In this document: positions 38,376 through 51,413 of the stretch, piece by piece
Position numbering within the stretch: the first letter of the stretch is position 1
Layout: each line of letters starts with the position of its first letter
Source of the DNA: Kondoa malvinella
Lineage: Eukaryota > Basidiomycota > Agaricostilbomycetes > Agaricostilbales > Kondoaceae
Direction: 5' to 3'
NCBI GenBank assembly: GCA_039545315.1
Contig: BCIM01000009.1
Location: 248,001-312,000, forward strand
DNA: 64,000 bases
Position numbers and translations under genes: made by a program
Notes under the pieces: generated by a model
Databases searched by the model: none
The model's input: only the letters and a program-made list of their open reading frames with translations
Told to the model about the DNA's origin: nothing

Positions 38376-40027
38376 TCAGCTTGCCGCCGGTGCCAGTTCC
38401 GAGTACGCACGCAGCTGAGAGAGTAGTCAGCCTGCGTATAATAATAGTAATAATAGGGCGAGAGCCACTCACAATCCCCAACGTCAGAGCAACGGCTATT
38501 TGAGGCCCTTGTGTGAGCATCACTTCGACTGGATTGAGCCCAATCCAGAAGCCGACTGCGGAATTGATTGAGTCAGTCACTGCGTCTGCGTCGCAATCTA
38601 TCAGTCGCACCTGCCACTGCAAAGCATATTAGCTCTGGCGGGCACGAGACTAGACTTTGCTTACTGTAAGCTGCATCAAGTGACAGAATACCAACAGTCT
38701 CGATGATGAGCAGGACACTAGCAGCATGTCAGACACACGGTCCATCGAACGTCAGGAAGCTCACTATGACTTTCTGATCGCGCGTTGACCAGCAGGTTGC
38801 AAAACTGAACCATGCAAATCAGAAGCATTCTTGATTTGCTGTCGAAGCATGTGTGTGTAGATGATAGCGCTAGGCAGAAAGAAAAGACCAAGTTGAACAG
38901 CGAGTATGCCAGCATAACCCAACAGCGCCACACTAGCTCAACATCAGCCTTGCGTTTGAACTGACGAATCGACTCACGGCGCCCAATTCGCAGCTTTAAG
39001 CAGCGGACTAGAGTAGGCCAGTACAAGGCTAATCTCTTTCGCACCAAGTGTAAACTTCTCTCCAGGCTGCCAAGCTTGTGCAGCAGGTTCAAGTGCCAGG
39101 CGAAGTCGCTCGAAAGCACCTTGCGAATCTTGGAAGTAGCGAGTGAAAAAGGAAAAGACAGCTATGATGATTCCTGCTATGGCAAGAAAGCCAAAAACGA
39201 CCATGATGTTGAGGAGCTTGCATAGGATTGGCATGATGCGATCTTTTCTGGGTTGGTAATTTGGCTCGGGTGTTGCGGATGTTCGGAAACTGTAGCATAG
39301 TAGAGCTGATGTTGCGCAACCCTGTGAGAAGCAGCAGAGATTAGCCTACGGGGCTTATCCTGCCTCTGAGACTCACGACAGTCTCGGTCCACGTAATTAA
39401 GGGTATGTTGACCCATAGCTGGGCATCAAGCATGAACATAAGCAATGTAAGTCACTACTGGAGTTGATGATGGCTTACAAGGCCCTGAAACGCCCAAAGT
39501 AGATTCGATTGGCCTTGTGAGTGCGCAGACTGAAGATAGAAGTAGGAACAGAAAATGGAAAAGATAAAGTAAAAGGAGCTGAAGATGGCCAACAAGCAGA
39601 CGGTGTTCGGTACCAATACCGTTCCAAAGCTGGTTTGTCTCGTCGAGAGAAGCCAAAATTTCTTTGAATAGATCTTGAGGCTATACCAAGTGAGTCAGCA
39701 ACAAGCTTCTTGACTGATGGAGCTACTTACGCTATCACAGTAGAGCTAGCTAATAGTCCCATGCCGCCAACAGCAAAGCAGGAATACAGCGTTCGAATGA
39801 ACGCGGGCGACCTGTAAGCCAAATCAGCGCGCGGAAAGCGAGCGGCAGACAAGCTCACAGATTGGAAATGACGGCGATCTGCTGCTGCAGCCTCAAGAGG
39901 AACCATTCGTAGGGATTTACGTCCGACGATAGCCTGTCAATAAAGTTTCAGTCTCGCGGTCGACAGAACATGCAGTGATACGGTACTCTTTTAGCCCGCT
40001 AGTGATGCCTGTGATAGCCTTGTCCAT
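38376..40027 (-). CDS. Unrecognised multi-pass membrane protein
   Basis: Spliced from ATG 40025-40027: MDKAITGITSGLKELSSDVN, a short cytosolic N-terminus, then hydrophobic segments: FAVGGMGLLASSTVIA, CLLAIFSSFYFIFSIFCSYF, VNIPLITWTETVGCATSAL, MVVFGFLAIAGIIIAVFSFF, VALLGYAGILAVQLGLFFLP, VLLIIETVGILSLDAA and IAVALTLGI. That is about six or seven helices. Between them lie charged loops (YQPRKDRIM, RYFQDSQGAFERLRLALEPA). It ends SELAPAAS at TGA 38376-38378. Seven or more introns, the longest about 105 nt. No known motif (no GPCR E/DRY, no transporter signature). The seven-helix count with a short N-terminus resembles uncharacterised basidiomycete membrane proteins, but I cannot assign a family. 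Confidence 0.65.
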
Positions 40028-41164
40028 GATAGACCGGCTTGATACATGGATCAAGAGAAGAGAGACTGCAGATTTCACAAAAGTGCACGGGCCTCGTCGC
40101 ATTTGACACTGAAACGTGTATTTTAGATTGCAGTGTCATACGGAACAGAGATCGGAGACGTGGCTTGAATGCCATCTGCATGAAGCAGAGCAGTATACCA
40201 GAGCAGCTAAGGTGTATTGCATCAGAGATGAAAGATGGGGAAGCAGGAGCTTAAGTTCTAGAAGCTTGAGCGGAAGCGGTATGCATTGATCGCTGAACGT
40301 TGAACACTGAACTGGACCGTAATTCGTTTGCGACTGCTCGAACGAAGCAATAATGGTTACTCGAGATCAAGCAAACTCCGCCCGTTCTTTGCCTTAGGGC
40401 TTCGCTGAAGTCACGAGTTCCACAATTGTGTAGTCCTAACTCCCATTCCTCATTGCGTATCCTTCTGTATATCACTTCTCTTTGATGTCCTCCCGCTACA
40501 ACTTACCGATCAGAGAAGACTCGTTTAACGATCTATCTGGCCTTACGAGGTGCGATGCCTCAGACCGAGCTCAGCCGCTGCCAAACTCACTGCCATTATT
40601 GATACAGACAAGACACTATCCTGTCTGTCAACAAACAGGCAATATAGGGTGTCCTGAGGTAGTCCTGGTATGAGACTGCTCCGCTAAAGCTTGCCAAGCG
40701 GCGACCTAGTTACAAGTACCTCGGAAGGGTAGGGCACAACTGCTTGACAGGAAGAGCATCATATAAGACTATGCAGAGGGTCAGAAGACGCAAGGTGAGC
40801 GCGAGGGCATTTGGGTGCCGTCTGAAGCATCCGAACGAAGCACTTGGTGCAGGCTGCGACACCAATAATCGCTCGAATGAGGTAGCATTAAGGTTATTGC
40901 CAAAGAAAATAGACATGGGTCCTGTGTCATATTTTGACTACACCACAGATGGTCTGATAGCACTTGAGCGGCTGGAACCTGATGAACGTGCGATAGCGGA
41001 AGGAAAGCGAGGAAGGGTCAACAGTCCAAGAACAGATCAGACGCAGGACTCGGGCACATAGAAACGCGTAGCAAGACTCGACATGGGTGTCGAACTTCGA
41101 AGGACAAGGGCATGACTTCGTCGACAACTAGCTTGCTCCTCGCGAGCCGCCTCGAGCTGGTAAC
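40028..41164. other. Intergenic, possible small rightward gene
   Basis: About 1.1 kb between the divergent membrane-protein and ubiquitin-protease genes. An ATG at 40485 (MSSRYNLPIREDSFNDLSGL) with a GTGCGA donor and an ATACAG acceptor gives at most about 35 residues. A separate open frame to 41061 (YFDYTTDGLIALERLEPDER) has protein-like composition, but I could not link it to a start. They may be parts of one small gene; support is weak. Confidence 0.3.
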
Positions 41165-43100
41165 ATGGCAGTAGAAGTACAGAAAATGCCTGTGCAGCAG
41201 CAACAGCAGCCGGTATCCATTGGCACAGAAGCAGGCGCATCAAAATTTGACGACTTCTTGAAAAAATCGAATCCGCTCAATGCAGTCAATTCATTGGAAG
41301 AGCTGCTCAACAACAGAGTCAAATTCGTGCCCGCCAAGCTATCTGAAGTGGATCAAGAGATTCCATATCAAGCTATCAACGTTGGCCTGAAAAAACCTTT
41401 CGTTCCCGTCGCTGTCCCTTCTGCGGCTGGTGCAGCATCATCTGTTGCATCTACGTCAAAGCTACCATCGCTCAAGGGTAAAGAAAGGGGCACAGCAAGC
41501 GATGACTTTCAAATATCGTCTGACTGGCCACGGAACTATGGAGCTGCTGTCAGCGGTTTGCAGAACATGGGTGAGTTAGGCAGTAGACTTCAGAATTGTT
41601 ACAGTTCTGAGATCTATTTCCTGGTCACAGGCAACACCTGCTACTTGAATGCTACACTTCAAGCTTTGACCAATATCCCGCCTCTAGTCCATGCTCTGCT
41701 CGCATCCAATGCTCATCCAGCAGACAGCTGTCGTCTAAGAGCGCAACGCAAGTTCTGCGCGCTATGCGAGCTACATGCACTCATGACACGAGCATTCGAG
41801 CGCAAGTCTAGGGGAGGCGGTCCGAGTAATATCGTGAATAGCTTGAAGAGTATGTCTCGTTGCTACTGTCTGAGACCGAAATGCCAATATCTTAACCAGG
41901 ATTCGCATCGCATTTCCGGCCTGGGCGACAGGAAGATGCGCACGAGTTTTTACGATTCTTTATGGATGCTATGCAGACGAGCTGCCTCGCGGCATATGGT
42001 CCAAATCAGCTGTATGTCTACTCCTCTCGAACCTGTAGCATATAAATGACATACAAACATAGGAAGGCAAAGCCAGAGCTGAAAACAAACACCCTTATTC
42101 ATCGCATCTTTGGCGGTCGTTTTCGGTCACGAGTACAATGCTCAAAGTGCAACTACAAATCCGATACATTCGACTCAATGTTGGACTTGTCGCTCGACGT
42201 AACGAACTGCAGCCACCTCAAAGACGCACTAGATCGATTTGTGCGACCGGATTACTTGAGAGGGAACAACAAGTACAAGTGCGAGAGGTGCAAAAAGCTG
42301 GTCGATGCGTCTAAAGGGTTGACTGTGGATAAGGCACCGAATGTCCTTACGGTGCATATGAAGAGATTTACGCCTACTGGCCGGAAGATCACGAATCAAG
42401 TTCAGTTTGACGAGTTTCTGAATTTGGGCCCTGTCATGTCTGAAGATGAGGTGCGCGATTACATCCTAGCCATCAGACCTTGCTGATAGGTCGTTAGAAC
42501 CCTCGCTATCGATTAGATGGCATTGTGTCGCATTCCGGCTCGGGTCCTCATTCAGGTCACTATTATTCGCACTGCCGAAGCTCAGATAATCAGTGGTACC
42601 GCTTCGACGACTCCAGCGTTACGCGACAAGGCAACATACGACAGCTGCTTGGGTTGAAGACCGCCTACATCCTCGTTTATACTCGAATCGATAATGCCTC
42701 ACCTTCTTCACCTCAAACCGGGATGAAGCGCAAGCATAGGGAAGAGGAGGATGAAGATGTAGGAGAAAGCGTCTCGTCCAAGCCGTTCATTGGTCCACAA
42801 CGCCCACGGTCACCTTCACCTAAAGAAAACCCTTTCAGCATGAAGAAATCTTCACCAACCTTACCTTCACCTCGTCCCTCACAACCTCTAGGGGAGAGAA
42901 AGAGCAACAATTTCCACGAGAAGCACGCTCCTGCTGCTGCGCCTGTTACTTTCTACGGAAATGATTCGCCCAATGGGAAGAAGCAGCGCAAAATTCATCA
43001 GATGAAAGGCAAGCATCAAAACAACCCGAATTATCCTAATAAGAAGTCGAAGCATCCTGGTGGGTATCAGCCTAAGGTGATAAAGGATCGGAGGCGATGA
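41165..43100 (+). CDS. Ubiquitin-specific protease (USP36/Ubp10-like)
   Basis: Cysteine protease removing ubiquitin, of the nucleolar USP36/USP42/Ubp10 branch by layout. ATG 41165 opens a Gln-rich N-terminus, then KFDDFLKKSNPLNAVNSLEE. The catalytic domain starts at GLQNMGNTCYLNATLQALTN with the nucleophilic Cys; an intron (41571-41631) splits the Gly codon of M-G-N. Further motifs: RPGRQEDAHEFLRFFMDAMQ, the FGGRFRSRVQCSKC and YKCERCKKL zinc-binding pairs, NVLTVHMKRF, and the His box SGPHSGHYYSHCR with WYRFDDSSV and AYILVYTR. The C-terminal 130 residues are Lys/Arg/Ser/Pro-rich (GKKQRKIHQMKGKHQNNPNY), a likely nucleolar-targeting tail. Stop TGA 43098-43100, 68 bp from the convergent stop of secreted member E. 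Substrate assignment is inference. Confidence 0.9.
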
Positions 43101-43168
43101 ACGTCGGGAGATGTACAATCTTGCCAATTCATTACACATGGCTATCCGTCTGAAGCGACCCATATTGA

Positions 43169-43868
43169 TCAACTCGTGGGTACACATGTCAAGGTCCCTG
43201 TACCCAAGCTTTGCCGACCTTCTTGCGAGGGGTAGGTGGGCCGAGGGTTAGGTCGTAATCGTTCACCATCACATTTACTCCAGTAACAGGGTGCCCGGCC
43301 GGATCCCAGAGATTATGGGCGTCGCTTTGGGCTCAAAGTAAGCGAGAGAACGAAAGGGATATAATTGGGACACTTGCGTGTATCGATAGCAGTGCCAGAC
43401 CTTGACCTCATAATTGCCTGTTCCCAGAGAAGGGTAGGAGATACCCCACTGCGCGTAAAGTCAGTACGTTGTAGAAAGAGGCCTGGTTGTGCCGCGCCTT
43501 GTATTTCAGTTCAGCTTCACCAGGCTACAGCAAGCGACGAGAATGAGCGAATAGTCGAACAAATGGCTTTCAACATACCTCATTTGTAAGCTTCACGGAG
43601 CAGGACGTCTTGAAATCAAATTCGTAATCCTTGCGCCTTTCCGGAGACAGCTGCTCAGGCAGTATTAGAGGGGATTTCCTAAGAGATAGCGAGATCTCAC
43701 CGCTTCCTGAATTGTGTCGCCGCCAGAAAGATCTTGGCACTAGTAGCATCCTTTAGTCCGAGCGACTCTGAATGAGAAGGGGCATACGCTACAGTCCTTG
43801 AAGGTCTGGATGATATAGGCGCTCGCAAACAGAGGGCTCAAGAGGAGAAGCGCGACTGCTTTCAACAT
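43169..43868 (-). CDS. Secreted family member E
   Basis: About 148 residues in six exons. From ATG 43866-43868: signal peptide MLKAVALLLLSPLFASA, mature start YIIQTFKDCS. Exon 2 is 13 residues, CQDLSGGDTIQEA; exon 3 begins LSPERRKDYEFDFKTSCSV. It has one intron more than its relatives, after LTNE. Two of its introns start with GC: 43497-43449 (GCGCGG) and 43377-43325 (GCAAGT, strong consensus). They lie at the family's third and fourth intron positions and keep phases 0 and 2. Later come VWHCYRYT and VNVMVNDYDLTLGPP. The C-terminus is altered: RQSLGTGTLT in place of RSLARLD, running on to TGA 43169-43171. Mature cysteines 1-4 are conserved, and an extra one lies near the end. Confidence 0.7.
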
Positions 43869-44373
43869 TGCTGAAGCTGAGTGGGTTTAGAGATAGGAAG
43901 AGAAGAAAGACATTGAGCGAGCCTAATGCCGTGGTCAGAAGCTGTATGCCCTCAGAAGACATAATCTCGGAGCAGCGGCTTCGAATCAGACTTCGCAGCG
44001 AATGCGACAGACGTTGATGGTTACTTCTGCAACCGGACTCAAGTTGTGGAAAGAAGGAGCAGAAAATGGGAGGCTAGACCGGCAAATGAGGGATAGTCAA
44101 GGCTTTAGAGCATTGAAAGCAGGGGCTCTGTGGCCCTACGAGGTCTGAGGCTTGATCCGAGACACCCGGAATGAGTACTCAGCAGGATCTGAGCAGGATC
44201 TGACAGTGACTAGTGACTGTTCATGACAACCAAATCAATAGCGGGGCAATCACTGTCGAGAGAAGCGCTCGGCAACATATAGCATTCCAGTCCATACATA
44301 GATTACTCGTCTTGAATGGGGCCAGAAATTGCACAGATTCATCAGATCAAATCCCCATCGCGTCTCCGGAGAC
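43869..44373. other. Intergenic between secreted members E and D
   Basis: About 500 bp, the promoter side of E and the 3' side of D (both leftward). An imperfect tandem (GAGCAGGATCT) occurs at about 44180 and 44191. No gene is supported. Confidence 0.4.
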
Positions 44374-45007
44374 TTAATCAAGTCTTGCCAATGACCGCTT
44401 CTGATACGAAACTTCATGTAAGCGATCCCACGAGACCTCCGTGTCTAGATCAATGTCATTGGCTGCAACGCCGAAGCCAGTGAGGAATTGTTGGGTAGGG
44501 TCGGTGATTCCGTTCTGATCTCTGCCGCAAACTCAGTATCAGCGCGTTCGTACTTGAAAGCGAGGAATCATGTACTCAATGCGCCAGCAGTGATACGAGG
44601 TACCCAATTCGCCGAGTAGTCTGGTAGAGGTCGTAACAAAGAAGACCTACGAAAGACATGAGGGACTTGAGACACTGTATCGCATTGCTCTTACTTTGTA
44701 AGTCGATTCAGTCATTGATCCATCCGGAGTGGACATCGCAGAGCAAGGTCTCGCAGATGTTGTATGATTTCGGAAGCGTAAAGGATCGAGCTACACAAGG
44801 GTCAGCTATAGCCTCCGAAGCCTGGTAGAATGGCGCACGCCTTCCTGAACAGCTGGGCCACCTGTTGGAGCTTGGCACTAATTGCATGGTCAGACCAACC
44901 TGTGCGGATAGCTGTTCGTAAAGACTTACATTACAATCCTTGAATGTCTGGATCTTGTACGCGCTGGACAGGAGAGCAGGCAAAAGTAGCAAGAGTGCAG
45001 CGAACAT
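44374..45007 (-). CDS. Secreted family member D
   Basis: About 143 residues in five exons. ATG 45005-45007; a longer frame upstream has no ATG. Signal peptide MFAALLLLLPALLSSA, mature start YKIQTFKDCN. Exon 2 is again 13 residues, CQAPTGGPAVQEG. Exon 3 begins LDPLRFRNHTTSARPCSAM. Exon 4 is VFFVTTSTRL then GTSYHCWRIE. Exon 5 has NGITDPTQQFLTGFGVAAND then IDLDTEV and ends QKRSLARLD at TAA 44374-44376. Intron phases 0, 0, 0, 2 match B and C. A continuous frame through intron 2 makes a false 109-residue protein ending near 44708, so automatic annotation could miss the true 3' half. Same strand as member E, 505 bp upstream of its start. Confidence 0.75.
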
Positions 45008-45819
45008 GATTGTCGTAAATGAAGGGGAAGATGGCAAGCGAGACCCAAGCTAGCTAGATAGCGGATGTAGACACAGAAGAGATACACGATGCGCCGTGCT
45101 CCGAGAAGCAATCTTCGGATGCAATACTTTCAGAATGTTGAAGCGAGAACACGACAGAATCACCTTGCTGAGCGCCGAGGTCTGCAGACGCGAGCACGAC
45201 TTCTTGCAAGGGCAGAAAAATCGCTCTGACAAACGCTGAGAAGACACCCTCTGACGGGATCAAGGAGTGCTGCATATGCGGATAGTGATATCTGCAGAGC
45301 AGGGCAGAGCAGAGCAGCGCTCCTCCTAGCTGCGCAACGCGGGCCCCGAGGAAATGCAAATCTGTTGGCCGACTGTAGACAGAATAGCTGCAGCATTCTG
45401 CCTGATCAGGTCCAGATCGAGCGAGCCGCCAGCGCACCTCGCAGGTATTGCAAGAAGGGATGAAGGAAGCTAGATACTTGCGCCCCGAATCGTTTCGGCG
45501 AGTTGTTTTGCTGCTGCATGACCTCCTGACTTTATCAAGACGAGACCAACGAAGGGAGAAACGGTACAAAGAATCCTTGTAAAGGTCGCGTTACTCGTGT
45601 AAGCTACTGACTCTGCAGCAAAGTTCTTCTATAGACTTTTCTTGTCGACATTGAAACTCGCGGCTTCACTCGCTATCTCCTTGGATTTCCAGACTGCCTG
45701 GTTTCGCGATGCCTTTGCAGCATGCTGCAATTCCGCTGGCAGCTAGTAGCATGACTGGGAAATTTCGCTTCTGCTGAGTTGCCAACACGCTGTTACATTA
45801 ATTCCGAAGGTTGTCGCAT

Positions 45820-48150
<2,331 letters not shown>

Positions 48151-48918
48151 CTCTGTGTGAGCCTGTCTGTGACTTGAGCCAGGTGCCATGATCTCATGTT
48201 GTGTGACAGGAATATGGGTTGACGAATGGAGATTGTCAAAAGCTGCAAGAGGCTGGCTTTCATACGTTGGAAAGCGTTGCCTTTACGCCAAAGAAGTGTG
48301 AGTTGCTGTACATCCCAGTGCTTGGTCTTGAGCTGACCGACGTGAGGCAGTGTTGATTGCTATCAAGGGCATCTCGGAAGCTAAGGCTGACAAGATTCTG
48401 ATGGGAGGTGAGTACTCGTCCATGTCATACAGACAGTAGCTGAAACTTTGTACAGCCAACAAGGTCGTCCCTATGGGTTTCACTACCGCGACAGAGTACC
48501 ATGCCCGACGAGAAGATCTCCTCACCATTACCACCGGCAGCAAGAACCTGGATCTTCTTCTCGGTGGTGGGATTGAGACTGGTTCCATTACTGAAATCTT
48601 TGGTGAATTTCGAACGGGAAAATCTCAGATCTGTCATCAGCTTGCGGTCACTTGTCAGGTGATTACTGTTCACTCTTTCTCCAATTGAGTAGATCTGAAT
48701 TAGGAATACAGCTACCACACGAAATGGGCGGAGGCGAAGGGAAATGTCTCTACATTGACACCGAAGGCACTTTCCGACCTGTCCGATTACTCGCAGTCGC
48801 AGAACGCTACGGTCTAAACGGAGAAGAAGTCCTCGATAACGTCGCTTATGCTCGAGCCTACAACGCAGACCATCAACAAGCCTTACTTACGCAAGCTAGT
48901 GCTATGATGGCTGAATCG

Positions 48919-48950
<32 letters not shown>

Positions 48951-49466
48951 TTCGCTTTATCGAACGGATTTCAGCGGGAGAGGGGAATTGAGTGCGAGGC
49001 AGAATCATTTGGCTAAATTCTTGAGGACTTTATTGAGGTTGGCGGATGAGGTATGCCTGTTCTTACCGATCGCATGAAAATGTGCTGATGGTGTATCTAG
49101 TATGGTATTGCGGTTGTGGTGACGAATCAAGTAGTCGCGTCACCGGAAGCTGGTCCATCTGCTTTCTCTGCCGGTCCAAAACCAATCGGAGGCAACATTA
49201 TGGCTCATGCATCTACAACACGGTATGTTCTGCTTCTCTTCTAACTGTATGTCAGCTGATACGATGTCGGAATCTACAGTCTCTCGCTCAAGAAAGGTCG
49301 CGGCGCGAATCGAATAGCGAAAATCTACGACTCGCCTTGTTTGCCCGAAGGCTCACAGCAGTTTTCTATTGGTGCGGATGGGATCAATGATCCAGAAGAT
49401 GCTGGAGAGGTGCGTTCTCTCTATTTTGTTGCTATTGAAGAGAACTGATTGAAGTGATGATAGTGA

Positions 49467-49793
49467 TCTGTTTCCGTGGCTCGGTTGTTTCTTTCGCATG
49501 CACTTTTGTGAATAGCTTTGGTTGATGATGTATTTGCACCCTTTCATGGTTCCTCTCTCCGCTGCATGCTCTCGGCGTCTGTCCCGCTCTGTAATTTGAA
49601 GTACGGTGAGAGAATTCTGCGTCATTTGTGAGGTTCACGGAGCTGGTGCAGGCTGTCAGAACACCGATGCAGCAATGAAGGCAAGTGTAGCGTAACCGTG
49701 GTTCTATTATTCGTTGTCTTTTCGTCTACTATAAGGTGGTAATACAAAGTCCTAATCCCGTGTATTCTGAATATCATAACCTTTTGCGACCCT
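49467..49793. other. Intergenic 3' region, RAD51 / CFEM convergent
   Basis: About 330 bp between two convergent stops. AT-richer segments near 49725-49780 may hold poly(A) signals. No gene is seen. Confidence 0.5.
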
Positions 49794-50850
49794 CTAGACG
49801 ATCAAAGCAGCAACGCCGGCAACGATAGCCAACAAACCAGATCCGATTTGAGCCTTGGTGGCACTTGAATCGGGAAGAGCAGAAGCGCTGGCTTGTGAGA
49901 TGGAGGCGCTAAGGCTGGATTCGAGCGCGCTGATGGATGATCCGGCGGCGGCAGTAGCTTGCGAGAGAGATTGAGCGATGCTGGAAGTCATCGAGGCTAG
50001 TGAGTTTGAGGTTGCGCTGCACATTCATGTCAAATTGGGTGCAAAGTTGGTGCAAAGATCTATTTACCTGGCAGCAGCGCTGGAGGCAGCAGCGGCAGCA
50101 CTTGATGCTGAAGATGAGGCCTCAGCGGCAACAGATGAGGCACTGTAAGGGATCAACCATCATTTGAGACAAACCTCACGAAGCATCAACCGACTCACGA
50201 AGATTCAGCTTCGTTCTGGACTGAAGAAGCAGATGCAGCCAATTCAGAAGTAACGGATGATGCTTCAGCAGCAGCTTCGGAAGTGACGGACGCGACAGAG
50301 CTGAAACTTAGGGTATGAGCGGAGACTTTTTGACACATGGCAAAAGAACTTACCTGGAAGCTTGGTTGATGAAAGAGCTGACTGCGGCGGCGGCAGTAGC
50401 TGAAGCTTCGGCGTTGGTGACGGCTGATTGACCGTTCAAGCCAGTGCCGCTGTAGGTTTTACCCCGGATTGTCAGCACCAAAAATGCTTACTGCAATGGA
50501 AACATACGCGTTGGCACAGAGCTGGAGACCGAAGTCGGCACCAGTCTGGACATCGGCTCCTCGGCACTGTAAGGAAGAAAAAGTCTTTTTTAACTTTGCA
50601 AGTGTACGTTTGGAAAAGCACTCACGTTGTCAGTCAAGCATCGGGAGTAAGCATTGATGAACGTAGGTTGGGAGCAAAGGCAGCCGACGTCTGAAGCCTG
50701 GCAAGTAGGCGCAAGAGTAGAAGCTTCTTGGAACTTGACGCGAACGCAAAGTGCTACACAGACTGGTGTGTTGTCGGTTGATTGCGGTAGAGGGGAAGCA
50801 ACGACAGCGGAGGCCGCGACGAGGAGGAAAGCGAGGTTGGTAGAGAACAT
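49794..50850 (-). CDS. CFEM-domain GPI-anchored surface protein
   Basis: CFEM is an eight-cysteine fungal extracellular domain found in heme-acquisition proteins and effectors. ATG 50848-50850 opens the signal peptide MFSTNLAFLLVAASAVVAS. The CFEM domain follows with CVALCV, CQASDVGCLCSQPTFINAYS, RCLTDN, then across an intron CRGADVQTGADFGLQLCANA. The remaining ~150 residues are a Ser/Ala-rich stalk (ASSVAAEASSSASSAAAAAS) coded by short exons, and the tail ends GSGLLAIVAGVAALIV, a GPI-type hydrophobic end preceded by small residues. All eight cysteines are visible. It diverges from bleomycin hydrolase across about 560 bp. Heme binding is typical for some members only; the usual Asp before the third cysteine region is present as S-D-V-G-C-L-C. 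Confidence 0.9.
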
Positions 50851-51413
50851 TATATGATTTCGTATAAAGGCTAGGCAACGATCAATACGGGACCAGTAAG
50901 GGCAGCGACAGACCTCACTTGGTAGAGGGGTAATATGTGTGAGAGATTAGAGTGGTATGGGAAGAAGAGAGCAAAAAGAGAAAGGCGTTGCTTTTATGCG
51001 CCAGAAGAGAAGCGAAGGAAAGAACTTATGTGACGTATGTATAGAAGCCAAAGCATGAACTCGGCCCAAATAGAACAGCCTCACGCGTTTCATACGTGAA
51101 AAGAGACGTCACGGCCAGCAAAGGTTGAGAGAGAGAGAGAGTATAGGCAAGATAGAATACTATTCCATGACAGGCATAACAGACAAACACAAGTTCCGGA
51201 AGCTGGATTCGAGTGAAAGCGATTCTAGCCTTTGAACAGCAGGCGATAAGATCATCTGGCTGCTACATCCTGTATCGAGCAGCGAACAACACCTACATGG
51301 CCCTTGTAAGCAAAGCAACGGATCTCGCGGTGTTGGTGTTACCCCGCATTCCAAAGACCCGATAAGGACGTCTGTCTCTTCTCTTTCCAGCACTACGACC
51401 TTCAAAGCAAGAG
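50851..51413. promoter_or_regulatory. Bidirectional promoter region CFEM / bleomycin hydrolase
   Basis: About 560 bp between divergent start codons. A (GA)n run lies at about 51127-51141 and the side near the CFEM gene is purine-rich on the plus strand. No open frame with protein character is seen. Confidence 0.5.

Noticed and set aside
38560..38660. Six-base micro-exon in the membrane protein gene
   Set aside because: A single intron of about 100 nt joins the flanking exons in frame, so the micro-exon is not needed.
45001..45037. Longer start for secreted member D at 45037
   Set aside because: The codon is TTG; the ATG at 45007 gives a normal signal peptide aligned with the other members.
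45054..45569. 171-codon minus-strand frame near arm 2
   Set aside because: No ATG near its start fits, Cys/Ser/Arg-rich, overlaps another open frame and lacks splice or family support.
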